NCBI GenBank assembly: GCA_023427705.1
Contig: JAEZAL010000015.1
Coordinates: 1 to 7,646 of the forward strand
From: Bacillota bacterium
GTDB lineage: Bacteria > Bacillota > Clostridia > Clostridiales > Clostridiaceae
Length of the DNA: 7,646 bases
Direction: 5' to 3'
Positions 1-5,350 of this stretch are shown piece after piece. How positions within the stretch are numbered: the first letter of the stretch is position 1; each line of letters opens with the position of its first letter. The notes beneath the pieces were generated by a model. That model was not told the origin of the DNA. It did not search any database and worked only from the letters and a program-made list of their open reading frames with translations. A program made the position numbers and the translations under genes.

Positions 1-680
1 GCTCCATAATATATTGAAACTTCTTTAAATACATCTTTTATTTTCACCCTAGATAATATACTTCCTACTATTATCATTGAAATTGGTGCAGTCATATCTC
101 CCACACTTTTTATTGTATCTAGTAAAAAAGAGGGCAAATTAATATTAAATAGCATAATAGCAATACCTAAATATACAGCTATTATTGCTGGATTTAATAT
201 GACTTGCTTAATATTTTTCTTTGATATCTTATCAGAAAAAATTAAAATTCCATAAGTCCATAATGCTATATTAAATACCATATTAAATATAGATGTATAA
301 ACTACTCCTTCTGCTCCATATAAGCTATTTATTATTGGGAATCCTATAAAACCACAATTTGAAAATACATTTGCAAAATGAAGGATTTTTTTCTTATTCC
401 CTTTAAGAGGAGTTAAAAAAATATAGGATATAATAGTTCCAACTATCATAAAGGCCACACTATAAATAAATGCCATTAAAACATTTCTTCCCATACCATC
501 TTTAAATTCAAAACTAAATGAGTTTATTACTAATAATGGTAAAGTTATTTCTAATAGTATTCTTCTCAATCCTTTATTAACTTCTTCATTAATTATCCTT
601 CTTTTTGTTCCATAAATACCTATTAATATTATTAAGAATAAAGATATTATTTTACTTAAAACCATCATTTTTGTACCCAT
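1..680 (-). CDS. AEC (auxin efflux carrier) family transporter, partial at 3' end
   Basis: A leftward reading frame opens with ATG at 680-678 and stays open for 226 codons to the window edge. The C-terminus is missing, as family members are usually about 300 residues. A purine-rich AAGGAA precedes the ATG by a few bases. The translation is strongly hydrophobic, with membrane spans near residues 7-24, 42-55, 67-90, 125-149 and 160-180. The family signatures visible are NCGFIGFPIINSLYG (about 108-122), the LNPAIIA segment (162-168) and GDMTAPISMIIVG (194-206). AEC proteins are secondary carriers of the inner membrane that, where studied, export or import small organic anions such as malate; nothing here fixes the substrate. 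The gene diverges from the mntP unit and shares only the intergenic region with it, so a shared function is not implied. Family call is confident; substrate is unknown. Confidence 0.88.
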   Translation of the reverse strand, partial: MGTKMMVLSKIISLFLIILIGIYGTKRRIINEEVNKGLRRILLEITLPLLVINSFSFEFKDGMGRNVLMAFIYSVAFMIVGTIISYIFLTPLKGNKKKILHFANVFSNCGFIGFPIINSLYGAEGVVYTSIFNMVFNIALWTYGILIFSDKISKKNIKQVILNPAIIAVYLGIAIMLFNINLPSFLLDTIKSVGDMTAPISMIIVGSILSRVKIKDVFKEVSIYYG

Positions 681-742
681 AAATTTCCTTTTTTTTATAT
701 TATATACTTTTTATTATTAAAAGTTATATAGAAATTTAATAT

Positions 743-772
743 TTTATACATAGTATTAGTTTAATATCTAAA
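743..772 (-). promoter_or_regulatory. Candidate promoter of the AEC transporter
   Basis: Read on the minus strand, TTTAGA (772-767) and TATAAA (748-743) are 18 bp apart, which would place a start near 736 and leave a leader of about 55 nt. The -35 matches the consensus at only 4 of 6 positions, and AT-rich sequence gives many such chance matches. Confidence 0.3.
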
Positions 773-790
773 TATGAACTAACTATTATA

Positions 791-819
791 TTGATAAACC
801 ATTATTTTTTTGATATTAT
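791..819 (+). promoter_or_regulatory. Candidate promoter of the riboswitch-mntP transcript
   Basis: TTGATA (791-796) and TATTAT (814-819) are exactly 17 bp apart, and a TGA just before the -10 provides an extended -10 (TGn). The predicted transcription start is near 826, about ten bases before the first paired base of the aptamer. That is the expected placement for a riboswitch leader. A TATAAT overlapping at 817-822 is an alternative -10, but its spacing (20 bp) is poor. Confidence 0.55.
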
Positions 820-836
820 AATACTATTGATTTACT

Positions 837-932
837 TGTATAAGGGAGTAGTTAGCTCTAATTTTGTAAGAGTTACTAAGTCAACATATTGAACGTAGTT
901 CTGGCTTAGTATTAAATAACGAGACTTATGCG
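837..932 (+). promoter_or_regulatory. yybP-ykoY (Mn2+) riboswitch aptamer
   Basis: The leader of mntP carries the hallmarks of the yybP-ykoY class: AGGGAGTAG at 843-851, GTCAACATA in the middle and GAGAC at 921-925. I can fold a closing stem P1 (TGTATAAG 837-844 with CTTATGCG 925-932), a hairpin stem 853-859 with 869-875, and a stem 876-882 with 903-909 that contains a small inner hairpin 891-894/898-901. This class is known to bind Mn2+ and to sit in front of Mn exporters, which is the case here. The P1 3' strand is also part of the terminator's 5' arm, so aptamer and terminator cannot form together. Metal binding should therefore prevent termination and turn the gene on. The fold was done by eye. 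Confidence 0.9.
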
Positions 933-968
933 TAGTTTGGCTACGCATAAGTCTCGTTTCATTTTCTA
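918..968 (+). terminator. Riboswitch-controlled intrinsic terminator before mntP
   Basis: A perfect 18-bp hairpin pairs 918-935 with 941-958 around a 5-base loop and is followed by a U-rich tail (TTTCATTTTCT). It lies between the aptamer and the mntP start, about 80 bp before the ATG. It shares bases 925-932 with aptamer stem P1, which makes it the OFF-state expression platform. Confidence 0.9.
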
Positions 969-1048
969 ATAATAATCTATAACCGTAATAAAATTCTAAT
1001 TAATATTTAGGATTTTACAATAAATTCCATAATAAAGGAGTACATATA

Positions 1049-1630
1049 ATGGGTTTCTTTTCAATTTTTATGACAGGAATAGGATTATCTATGGATGCCT
1101 TTGCTGTTTCTTTAGCTAAAGGGCTATGTTTAAAGGATGATGAATTTAAATATTCTTTTAGAGTAGCTCTATTCTTTGGTGGCTTTCAAGCACTTATGCC
1201 TCTATTAGGTTGGTGGCTTGGTAGATATTTCGAAGGATATATAACCTCTTTCTCCCATTGGATAGCTTTTATATTACTTAGCATTATAGGTGGAAAAATG
1301 CTATTAGAAGCTATGAAAGAACTAAGAACTAAGGAAGAAGATAAAATTCATTTAGAATGTGAAAGAGATGAGTTCTCTTATAAAAAAATTACTATATTAG
1401 CAATAGCAACTAGTATTGATGCATTAGCTGTTGGAGTTAGTTTTGCATTCTTAAATGTTAATATTATTCCTTCTATAATAATTATAGGAATAACTACCTT
1501 TATATTAAGTTTCTTTGCAGTTTTTCTTGGCAAAAAGCTTGGTGAATATATGCAAAGTTATGCAGAATTATTTGGTGGTGCTATTTTAATATTTATAGGA
1601 GTTAAAATACTACTTGAACACTTGATGTAA
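1049..1630 (+). CDS. mntP: Manganese efflux pump MntP
   Basis: This 193-residue integral membrane protein has the usual MntP (formerly YebN, DUF204) length and two related halves. It exports Mn2+ across the cytoplasmic membrane and protects against manganese overload. Each half carries the conserved acidic motif in a membrane helix: GLSMDAFAVSLAKG, with D16, and ATSIDALAVGVS, with D124. About six hydrophobic spans are visible, with a charged cytoplasmic loop near 92-112 separating the halves. The ATG at 1049 has an AAAGGAG site eight bases upstream. The gene stands alone between its riboswitch leader and a terminator, so metal-dependent antitermination is the likely main control. The function rests on a clear family match plus the matching riboswitch. 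Confidence 0.95.
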   Translation: MGFFSIFMTGIGLSMDAFAVSLAKGLCLKDDEFKYSFRVALFFGGFQALMPLLGWWLGRYFEGYITSFSHWIAFILLSIIGGKMLLEAMKELRTKEEDKIHLECERDEFSYKKITILAIATSIDALAVGVSFAFLNVNIIPSIIIIGITTFILSFFAVFLGKKLGEYMQSYAELFGGAILIFIGVKILLEHLM

Positions 1631-1670
1631 AAGTAAAAATGAAGAAATTAAAAAATGAATAATTAAAGAA

Positions 1671-1692
1671 AAAAACTCCTTTTGGAGTTTTT
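1671..1692 (+). terminator. Intrinsic terminator of mntP
   Basis: Arms AAAAACTCC (1671-1679) and GGAGTTTTT (1684-1692) form a 9-bp stem with a TTTT loop, 40 bp after the mntP stop. Because the 5' arm is preceded by A-rich sequence, the minus strand also ends in a T run, so the element could work in both directions. Confidence 0.8.
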
Positions 1693-1702
1693 AAAACAAA
1701 TT

Positions 1703-1739
1703 AAAGGCATAGCTATTCTATAAAAATAGCCATGCTTTT
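1703..1739 (-). terminator. Intrinsic terminator of the leftward Imm-5-like gene
   Basis: Bases 1703-1717 pair with 1725-1739 around a 7-base loop, about 30 bp after the stop of the leftward gene. The internal A/C mismatch (1711/1731) on the plus strand becomes a U-G wobble in minus-strand RNA, so that core is continuous there; the G/U pair 1706/1736 becomes a C/A mismatch instead. The minus-strand tail is CTTTAATTTG, while the plus-strand tail is a cleaner TTTTT. It may therefore also back up mntP termination. Confidence 0.6.
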
Positions 1740-1770
1740 TCTTATAAAAAAATTTATTAATATTTCTAGT

Positions 1771-2298
1771 TTAGCAATACCAATTTATTTTTGCTGGATT
1801 AGGCTCATCTATTATAGAAACTTTACGTAAAGCATCCTCCATACTTTTACACACTTTTTCAGCTATTTCATCATAAACAGCGGAACTCTCACTAACTCCA
1901 ACAGATGAATATGCTATTGCTGCTGAACCATAAAATGCAAGTCCTAAAGAGCTAGTTATAGTATTAATTGTTGCTGTGGTTGCTCCAATTGCTCTTGCTG
2001 CCGCTTGTGCAACTGAATTTCCTTCTGCTTCTCTTGCAGCTATTTGAGCTTCTTTAATAATTTTCTTTGCTTCTGTTAACTTAATATTTCCTGCTAGCCA
2101 TTCATTAACTGCATTTAATGAATTTCTCAAACGATAATCCTGTGGATAATCTTTTTCATAAATAGGTAGAATATGCTTTTCTGCATATTCATTACACCAC
2201 TTTATAAGTGTATTTTTGCTTTGAGTTTCTATCAAGCTCATAAGTGAAAGAATGTAAGGTGAATCTGCTTTTCCAAGCATTTTTCGTATTTTAGCCAT
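1771..2298 (-). CDS. Imm-5-like putative immunity protein
   Basis: The product has 175 residues, no signal peptide and no obvious membrane anchor; its composition suggests an all-helical cytosolic protein. The N-terminus (MAKIRKMLG, then SLIETQSKNTLIKWC), an Ala-rich block (about 84-130, with AAREAEGNSVAQAAARA and GLAFYGSAAIAY) and the C-terminal DEPNPAKINWYC match from memory a clostridial family annotated as 'putative immunity protein' with an Imm-5-like domain. That label was derived from association with polymorphic toxins; no biochemical role is known to me. No toxin gene is visible in this window. The ATG at 2298 has AAGAGG five bases upstream. It follows the deformylase-like gene by 49 bp with no terminator between, so the two are probably co-transcribed, and hairpins follow its stop. 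The family resemblance is fairly sure; immunity as a function is not. Confidence 0.7.
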   Translation of the reverse strand: MAKIRKMLGKADSPYILSLMSLIETQSKNTLIKWCNEYAEKHILPIYEKDYPQDYRLRNSLNAVNEWLAGNIKLTEAKKIIKEAQIAAREAEGNSVAQAAARAIGATTATINTITSSLGLAFYGSAAIAYSSVGVSESSAVYDEIAEKVCKSMEDALRKVSIIDEPNPAKINWYC

Positions 2299-2347
2299 AT
2301 TAACCTCTTCTTTTTCTCAAATATATTTTTTAAAAAAATACTATCTT

Positions 2348-2758
2348 TTAAATTATTATACCTTCAAAGTGATCTATCTCATGCTGAATAATTTGTGCAG
2401 TAAATCCAGTAAATTTTTGTTTATGCTTCTTAAAGTCTCTATCAAGATACTCTACATCAATAGTTTCATATCTCTTTGTTTTTCTAAAACCAGTTAATGA
2501 TAAACAGCTTTCTTCTGTCTCATAACAATTTTCTTTCCTTACTATAACTGGATTCACCATAGGAACTATTATATCACCTATACTAAATACTAATATACGT
2601 TTTTTAACTCCTATCATGTTAGCAGCCATACCAACACAATACTCTAAATTTACTCTTAATGTATCAACTAAATCATCAATAACTGCTACATCATCTTTCG
2701 TAGCAGCTTCTGATTTTTGTCCTAAGAATAATACATCTTTTACAACTTGTCTTATCAT
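2348..2758 (-). CDS. Peptide deformylase-like protein with altered catalytic motif 1
   Basis: Peptide deformylase is a cytosolic metalloenzyme that removes the N-formyl group from new proteins. Motif 3 is intact (QHEIDH, residues 125-130), giving two His metal ligands and the catalytic Glu. Motif 2 is ESCLS (83-87) instead of EGCLS, keeping the Cys ligand. Motif 1, normally GxGLAAPQ, reads CVGMAANM (41-48), so the oxyanion-stabilising Gln is a Met. I recognise this as the short second deformylase paralogue seen in clostridia, streptococci and lactobacilli; in Streptococcus pneumoniae the equivalent paralogue is, as I recall, not the essential active one. I place the start at ATG 2758 (136 residues, MIRQVVKDVLFLG). 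The frame also extends to a TTG at 2800, but that would translate through a palindrome and lacks a good ribosome site. An AAAGG lies 11 bases before the ATG, a rather long spacing. Activity is doubtful. Confidence 0.85.
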   Translation of the reverse strand: MIRQVVKDVLFLGQKSEAATKDDVAVIDDLVDTLRVNLEYCVGMAANMIGVKKRILVFSIGDIIVPMVNPVIVRKENCYETEESCLSLTGFRKTKRYETIDVEYLDRDFKKHKQKFTGFTAQIIQHEIDHFEGIII

Positions 2759-2782
2759 CTTTGCTCTAACCTTTCTACTTTC

Positions 2783-2799
2783 TGTATAGAATCTATACA
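2783..2799. repeat. Perfect 17-bp palindrome, candidate operator
   Basis: TGTATAGA (2783-2790), one central A, then TCTATACA (2792-2799). The one-base centre makes an RNA hairpin unlikely and a homodimer binding site more likely. It lies 25 bp before the deformylase-like ATG at 2758 and 37 bp, centre to centre, from a second odd palindrome. Confidence 0.6.
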
Positions 2800-2818
2800 A
2801 ATTCTTATTTAACTATCT

Positions 2819-2837
2819 CATATTGTAATACAATATG
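2819..2837. repeat. Perfect 19-bp palindrome, candidate operator
   Basis: CATATTGTA (2819-2827), one central A, then TACAATATG (2829-2837). It sits in the 132-bp gap between the GNAT gene and the deformylase-like gene, about 60 bp before the latter's start. I could not define a convincing -35/-10 pair here, although TACAAT within the minus-strand repeat could act as a -10. Confidence 0.6.
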
Positions 2838-2890
2838 GATTTAAATTGTACATTTAATCATCTTATTTTGCTAAATATAAACATATTTCC

Positions 2891-3331
2891 TTATTTCCCC
2901 AAAACAATTAGATTTCCTAAACTTTTAAAACCATTTTTTTGATAGAAATTACACGATGGATAATCTCTTTCTGTATTAAGTATCATACCTTCTACATTTT
3001 CACAAATTAATAATTCTTCTATCTCTTTTAAAAACAAGCTACCAATACCTTTTCCTTGGAAATCATAACTTATACAGAATTCATCTATATAGTATTCCAT
3101 ACCTCTAATCCAAGGTTTTTTCATTCCTAAACTTAATGCTACAATTTTTTTATCTAATAATCCTATATATCCTAGGAAATAATTATTATCCATATGATTT
3201 ACAAAAAAATCCTTTACCTGTTGTCTGGAATCATATTTGTCATTCCAAGGCTCTCTTGAAAATGTATCTATAAATAAATCTATACACTCTTCCAAATTTT
3301 CCTCTGTTAACTTAATTACTTTTAGTTTCAT
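2891..3331 (-). CDS. GNAT family N-acetyltransferase
   Basis: A single-domain GNAT enzyme of 146 residues, which would move an acetyl group from acetyl-CoA to an amine of a small molecule or protein. The acetyl-CoA pyrophosphate loop is clear (QGKGIG, residues 92-97), preceded by the beta-4 strand YYIDEFCIS and followed by the alpha-3 helix. The C-terminal NFYQKNGF contains Tyr130, at the usual general-acid position. The N-terminal FSREPWND and the overall layout recall aminoglycoside-type acetyltransferases, but the substrate cannot be read from sequence. I chose ATG 3331 because GGGGAAGGG lies five bases upstream. An in-frame ATG at 3361 adds ten residues (including EWGRD encoded by the ribosome site itself) and starts 5 bp after the regulator's stop, but has only a weak site. 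The gene is probably co-transcribed with the AraC-type regulator. No terminator is seen after it. Confidence 0.88.
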   Translation of the reverse strand: MKLKVIKLTEENLEECIDLFIDTFSREPWNDKYDSRQQVKDFFVNHMDNNYFLGYIGLLDKKIVALSLGMKKPWIRGMEYYIDEFCISYDFQGKGIGSLFLKEIEELLICENVEGMILNTERDYPSCNFYQKNGFKSLGNLIVLGK

Positions 3332-3336
3332 TTTAT

Positions 3337-3345
3337 CCCTTCCCC
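3337..3345 (-). promoter_or_regulatory. Ribosome binding site deciding the GNAT start
   Basis: The minus strand reads GGGGAAGGG followed by ATAAA and the ATG at 3331. This is a much better Shine-Dalgarno site than the sequence before the upstream in-frame ATG at 3361, so the shorter protein is preferred. Confidence 0.7.
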
Positions 3346-3366
3346 ATTCAATAGATTCCATTAACT

Positions 3367-4257
3367 TTATACACTCTTTTTTATTACTGGTACGTAAATA
3401 TCCATTACAGTGTCTATATTAGAATGACATCTTTCATCATAATATTCAAAGTCTAATTTTGTTTCATCAAATATATATCCACTATCTTTAAACCACTCTT
3501 CAAATATATATATCCAAGTCTTTTTAATAACACTTGCAAATTCAGTATTTTCACTTTCAGCACTAGTAACTGGAGGAGTTGTAAATACAGCATAAGTTGC
3601 TTGTGGAACTTCTAATGTAATCATATCATCAGTAACATCATTAAAATCCTCCACTACAACTCCAAGCATATAAGTTGCTTCTCCATTATCGTTACTTGAT
3701 GGAATACATAATCCCACTTCACCGTGTTTTCGTGGTTTTAATATCTTATACATTTTGCTTTCTAAATTTTCTCCATTATAATTAATCCAAAAAGAAGCTA
3801 CATCTTTTGTATAGTTACCATTAGTTATATTAGTTTTAATACCATACCCTGCAACCTTAAATGCAGATTTTTCAATAATAATTGGATTCATAAAATAACC
3901 TCCTAATTTTAGCATTGATTCTTTTTCAAAATTTCTGTCCATATGCTTTAAATACTGTGTAGGACTAAACCCAAATTCTTTTTTGAAAGCTTTAGAGAAG
4001 CCATTATGTGTTTGAAATCCATATTCTAAAGCTATATCAATAATTTTCTTATCATTAAACAAATCTTGTGCTGCCAATAAAAGTCTTCTTTTTTTTACAT
4101 ATTCCATTAAAGTTATGCCTTGGTTAATATTAAACACTCTTGAGAAATGAAATGTAGAATATCCACACTCACTAGCTATTATTTCTGGTGATAATTCATT
4201 TTTAATATTTTTCTCAATGAATTCAATACATAGTGCTATTGCATCATTATAATTCAA
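3367..4257 (-). CDS. AraC family regulator with GyrI-like effector-binding domain
   Basis: The 296-residue protein has an N-terminal AraC-type DNA-binding domain (about 1-108). Its two helix-turn-helix units are near 22-43 (LSPEIIASECGYSTFHFSRVF) and 71-95, the latter with the family signature IALEYGF...FSKAFKKEFGFSPTQY. The second half (about 124-294, from NPIIIEKSAFKVAGYG to DIYVPVIKK) matches the GyrI-like/AraC effector-binding fold, giving the same domain order as E. coli Rob. Such domains bind hydrophobic drugs or other small ligands. The start is TTG at 4257, supported by GGTGAG four bases upstream; the next in-frame Met (residue 51) would cut into the DNA-binding domain. It precedes the GNAT gene closely, so a ligand-responsive switch for a modifying enzyme is a reasonable inference. 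Family sure; ligand unknown. Confidence 0.93.
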   Translation of the reverse strand: MNYNDAIALCIEFIEKNIKNELSPEIIASECGYSTFHFSRVFNINQGITLMEYVKKRRLLLAAQDLFNDKKIIDIALEYGFQTHNGFSKAFKKEFGFSPTQYLKHMDRNFEKESMLKLGGYFMNPIIIEKSAFKVAGYGIKTNITNGNYTKDVASFWINYNGENLESKMYKILKPRKHGEVGLCIPSSNDNGEATYMLGVVVEDFNDVTDDMITLEVPQATYAVFTTPPVTSAESENTEFASVIKKTWIYIFEEWFKDSGYIFDETKLDFEYYDERCHSNIDTVMDIYVPVIKKSV

Positions 4258-4276
4258 CTTCTCACCTACCCTTCTC

Positions 4277-4332
4277 CCACGTGGTAATTATAGTATAACA
4301 TCGCAAATATAATAAAACTGTTCTAAATTTGC
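4277..4332. repeat. Dyad elements upstream of the AraC-type regulator
   Basis: The gap before the regulator (4258-4392) holds the 8-bp palindrome CCACGTGG (4277-4284), which stands out as GC-rich, and a separated inverted repeat GCAAAT (4303-4308) / ATTTGC (4327-4332) with an 18-base spacer. TATAAT-like boxes occur on both strands, but I found no -35 at good spacing. These could be regulator or promoter elements; the evidence is only positional. Confidence 0.3.
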
Positions 4333-4392
4333 TATAATGAAACTACAAAAGAACTTTTAATTAAATAACTATTATTTGTTTTAAAATTAATA

Positions 4393-4423
4393 AAAAGGAG
4401 AGCCAATTTACTGCTCCCCTTTT
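4393..4423 (-). terminator. Intrinsic terminator of the DUF2087 regulator gene
   Basis: In minus-strand RNA, AAAAGGGGAGC (4423-4413) pairs with GCTCTCCTTTT (4403-4393), 11 pairs with one G-U, around a 9-base loop, followed by a T-rich tail (TTTTATTAATTTT). It lies about 35 bp after the regulator's stop and separates it from the AraC-type gene downstream. Confidence 0.85.
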
Positions 4424-4456
4424 CTTCATTATCTAATTCTAAAAAGCTCTTTATCA

Positions 4457-5218
4457 TTACTCCTTCACCCAATATTCGCTACAATCTTTAGATCTATCTA
4501 AGAATCCATATTGAATTAAAGCTCTTCTAATTGTTACATAGTCTTCATATATTCTTTTTAATACTCTATTAATTTCTTTTTCAGAATATTTCTTACCAAT
4601 GCTAAAGTTTTTACTTATTTCTTCTAATAATATAATTTTCTTCTTTTCTTTTGATGGATAGCTTTTTAATGCACCATTTTCATCTACATAGGTTTCTATA
4701 ACCTTAATTTTTTCTTCCTTAGTTATATTAAACCTATCATCTAATGTTGTTGCTCCATTATGAGCATCACAAATGATATCTTTTTCTAACATATTTATCT
4801 CTTTATTTGTTTCTTTAGAAAGTAAATTCATAGCTGCTAAAAATAATTTAGCTTGTTTTTCTCTTTCTCTTAATTTATATCTATGGTTTCTTATAGTAGA
4901 ATTTGCAATTCCTAATTTTGATGCTATTTCTTTATCTGTAAGCCCTAATGCCATTAGTTCAATTACAGATTTTTGAGATTCTGATATCCCTGTATAAAGT
5001 GAATTCATATTTAATAAATAGCTTAACATAGAAGTATGCTTTTCTTTTATATGAAGTTCAGCAGCCTTTTTTGCATCATACAAGTTACCATCTATTTCGT
5101 ATATCCTTCCTTTTATAAATATTTCTTCACAAACTATACATCTTATACTCTCTTCCGTTTCAATAAATCCCTTTTCTATTTCTTCAATTGACGAATTCCA
5201 AAAAAAATTATTTTCCAT
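4457..5218 (-). CDS. DUF2087 transcriptional regulator with LuxR-type HTH and zinc-finger-like N-terminus
   Basis: The 253-residue protein shows three parts. Near the N-terminus, C27-x2-C30...H56-x4-H61 is spaced like a treble-clef or C2H2-type metal site. Residues about 78-122 (SESQKSVIELMALGLTDKEI, then ASKLGIANSTIRNHRYKLR) form a LuxR/GerE-type helix-turn-helix. The C-terminal segment from about 168 to 251, with YPSKEKKKIILLEEI, YSEKEINRVLKRIYEDY and the end YGFLDRSKDCSEYWV, is a DUF2087 domain, a module found in many Firmicute regulators. A Lys/Glu-rich linker joins the last two parts. ATG 5218 has GGAGGG six bases upstream and a good promoter 30 bp away. It diverges from the hydrogenase gene across a repeat-rich gap, so control of that gene, its own gene, or both is likely by inference. 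It could sense metal or redox state through the Cys/His site; that is untested. Confidence 0.85.
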   Translation of the reverse strand: MENNFFWNSSIEEIEKGFIETEESIRCIVCEEIFIKGRIYEIDGNLYDAKKAAELHIKEKHTSMLSYLLNMNSLYTGISESQKSVIELMALGLTDKEIASKLGIANSTIRNHRYKLREREKQAKLFLAAMNLLSKETNKEINMLEKDIICDAHNGATTLDDRFNITKEEKIKVIETYVDENGALKSYPSKEKKKIILLEEISKNFSIGKKYSEKEINRVLKRIYEDYVTIRRALIQYGFLDRSKDCSEYWVKE

Positions 5219-5247
5219 AGTATTCCCTCCATAAACTTCTTAATAAA

Positions 5248-5276
5248 AGTATAAAACACATAAACGTTTTTGTCTA
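5248..5276 (-). promoter_or_regulatory. Promoter of the DUF2087 regulator gene
   Basis: On the minus strand TAGACA (5276-5271) and TATACT (5253-5248) are exactly 17 bp apart, each with one mismatch to consensus. Transcription would start near 5241, giving a leader of about 22 nt containing GGAGGG. The spacer includes the small palindrome AAACGTTT (5262-5269). Confidence 0.65.
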
Positions 5277-5283
5277 TTATATT

Positions 5284-5327
5284 ATAAACAAAATTTTATT
5301 TTGTTTATATAAATAAAATTTTGTTTA
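5284..5327. repeat. Interlocking inverted repeats with half-site AACAAAAT, candidate operator
   Basis: Two inverted repeats share an arm. The first has 11-bp arms (5284-5294 and 5298-5308) with a TTT centre. The second has 17-bp arms, TAAACAAAATTTTATTT (5285-5301) and its exact complement at 5311-5327, with a 9-base spacer. The half-site AACAAAAT thus occurs three times: at 5287-5294 on the plus strand, and at 5305-5298 and 5325-5318 on the minus strand. No U tract or sensible hairpin position suggests a terminator. The site touches the candidate hydrogenase -35 and lies just upstream of the regulator's -35. Confidence 0.65.
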
Positions 5328-5350
5328 ATTTTTTTAGATTAGCATATTAT
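5321..5350 (+). promoter_or_regulatory. Candidate promoter of the hydrogenase gene
   Basis: TTGTTT (5321-5326) and TATTAT (5345-5350) are 18 bp apart, with a predicted start near 5357 and a leader of about 43 nt ending in AGGTGGTG. The -35 lies inside the right arm of the repeats at 5311-5327, so a protein bound there would block RNA polymerase. Confidence 0.45.

Noticed and set aside
918..958. Insertion-sequence inverted repeats or a stand-alone small RNA
   Set aside because: The perfect 18-bp dyad is explained by the riboswitch terminator: it has a 5-base loop and a U-rich tail, overlaps aptamer stem P1 and sits before mntP.
2759..2800. Extension of the deformylase-like frame to a TTG at 2800
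   Set aside because: It would encode 14 residues (starting YRFYTESR) over the 2783-2799 palindrome and has no good ribosome site. The shorter start matches the family length and conserved beginning (MIRQVVKD).
3332..3361. Extension of the GNAT frame to the ATG at 3361
   Set aside because: The added residues are encoded by the strong ribosome site GGGGAAGGG of the inner ATG, and the upstream ATG has only a weak site. It is not excluded.
3237..3422. Short rightward open frame of 61 codons
   Set aside because: It lies antisense inside the GNAT gene and the end of the AraC-type gene, has no ribosome site, and its composition is that of a shadow frame.
4773..4976. Short rightward open frame of 67 codons
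   Set aside because: It is wholly antisense to the DUF2087 regulator; hydrophobic Phe/Ile/Ser-rich content is what antisense of Lys/Glu-rich codons gives.
5284..5308. Terminator hairpin between the divergent genes
   Set aside because: Both genes read away from this site, so no upstream transcript needs ending here, and the stem has almost no G-C pairs.
5284..5327. Rex (NADH-sensing) operator
   Set aside because: The known Rex consensus TTGTTAA-N4-TTAACAA is not present; the repeats have AACAAAAT half-sites with different spacing.
5284..5327. CRISPR-like or iteron array
   Set aside because: There are only three short half-sites in inverted orientation, with no regular spacers and no rep or cas gene.
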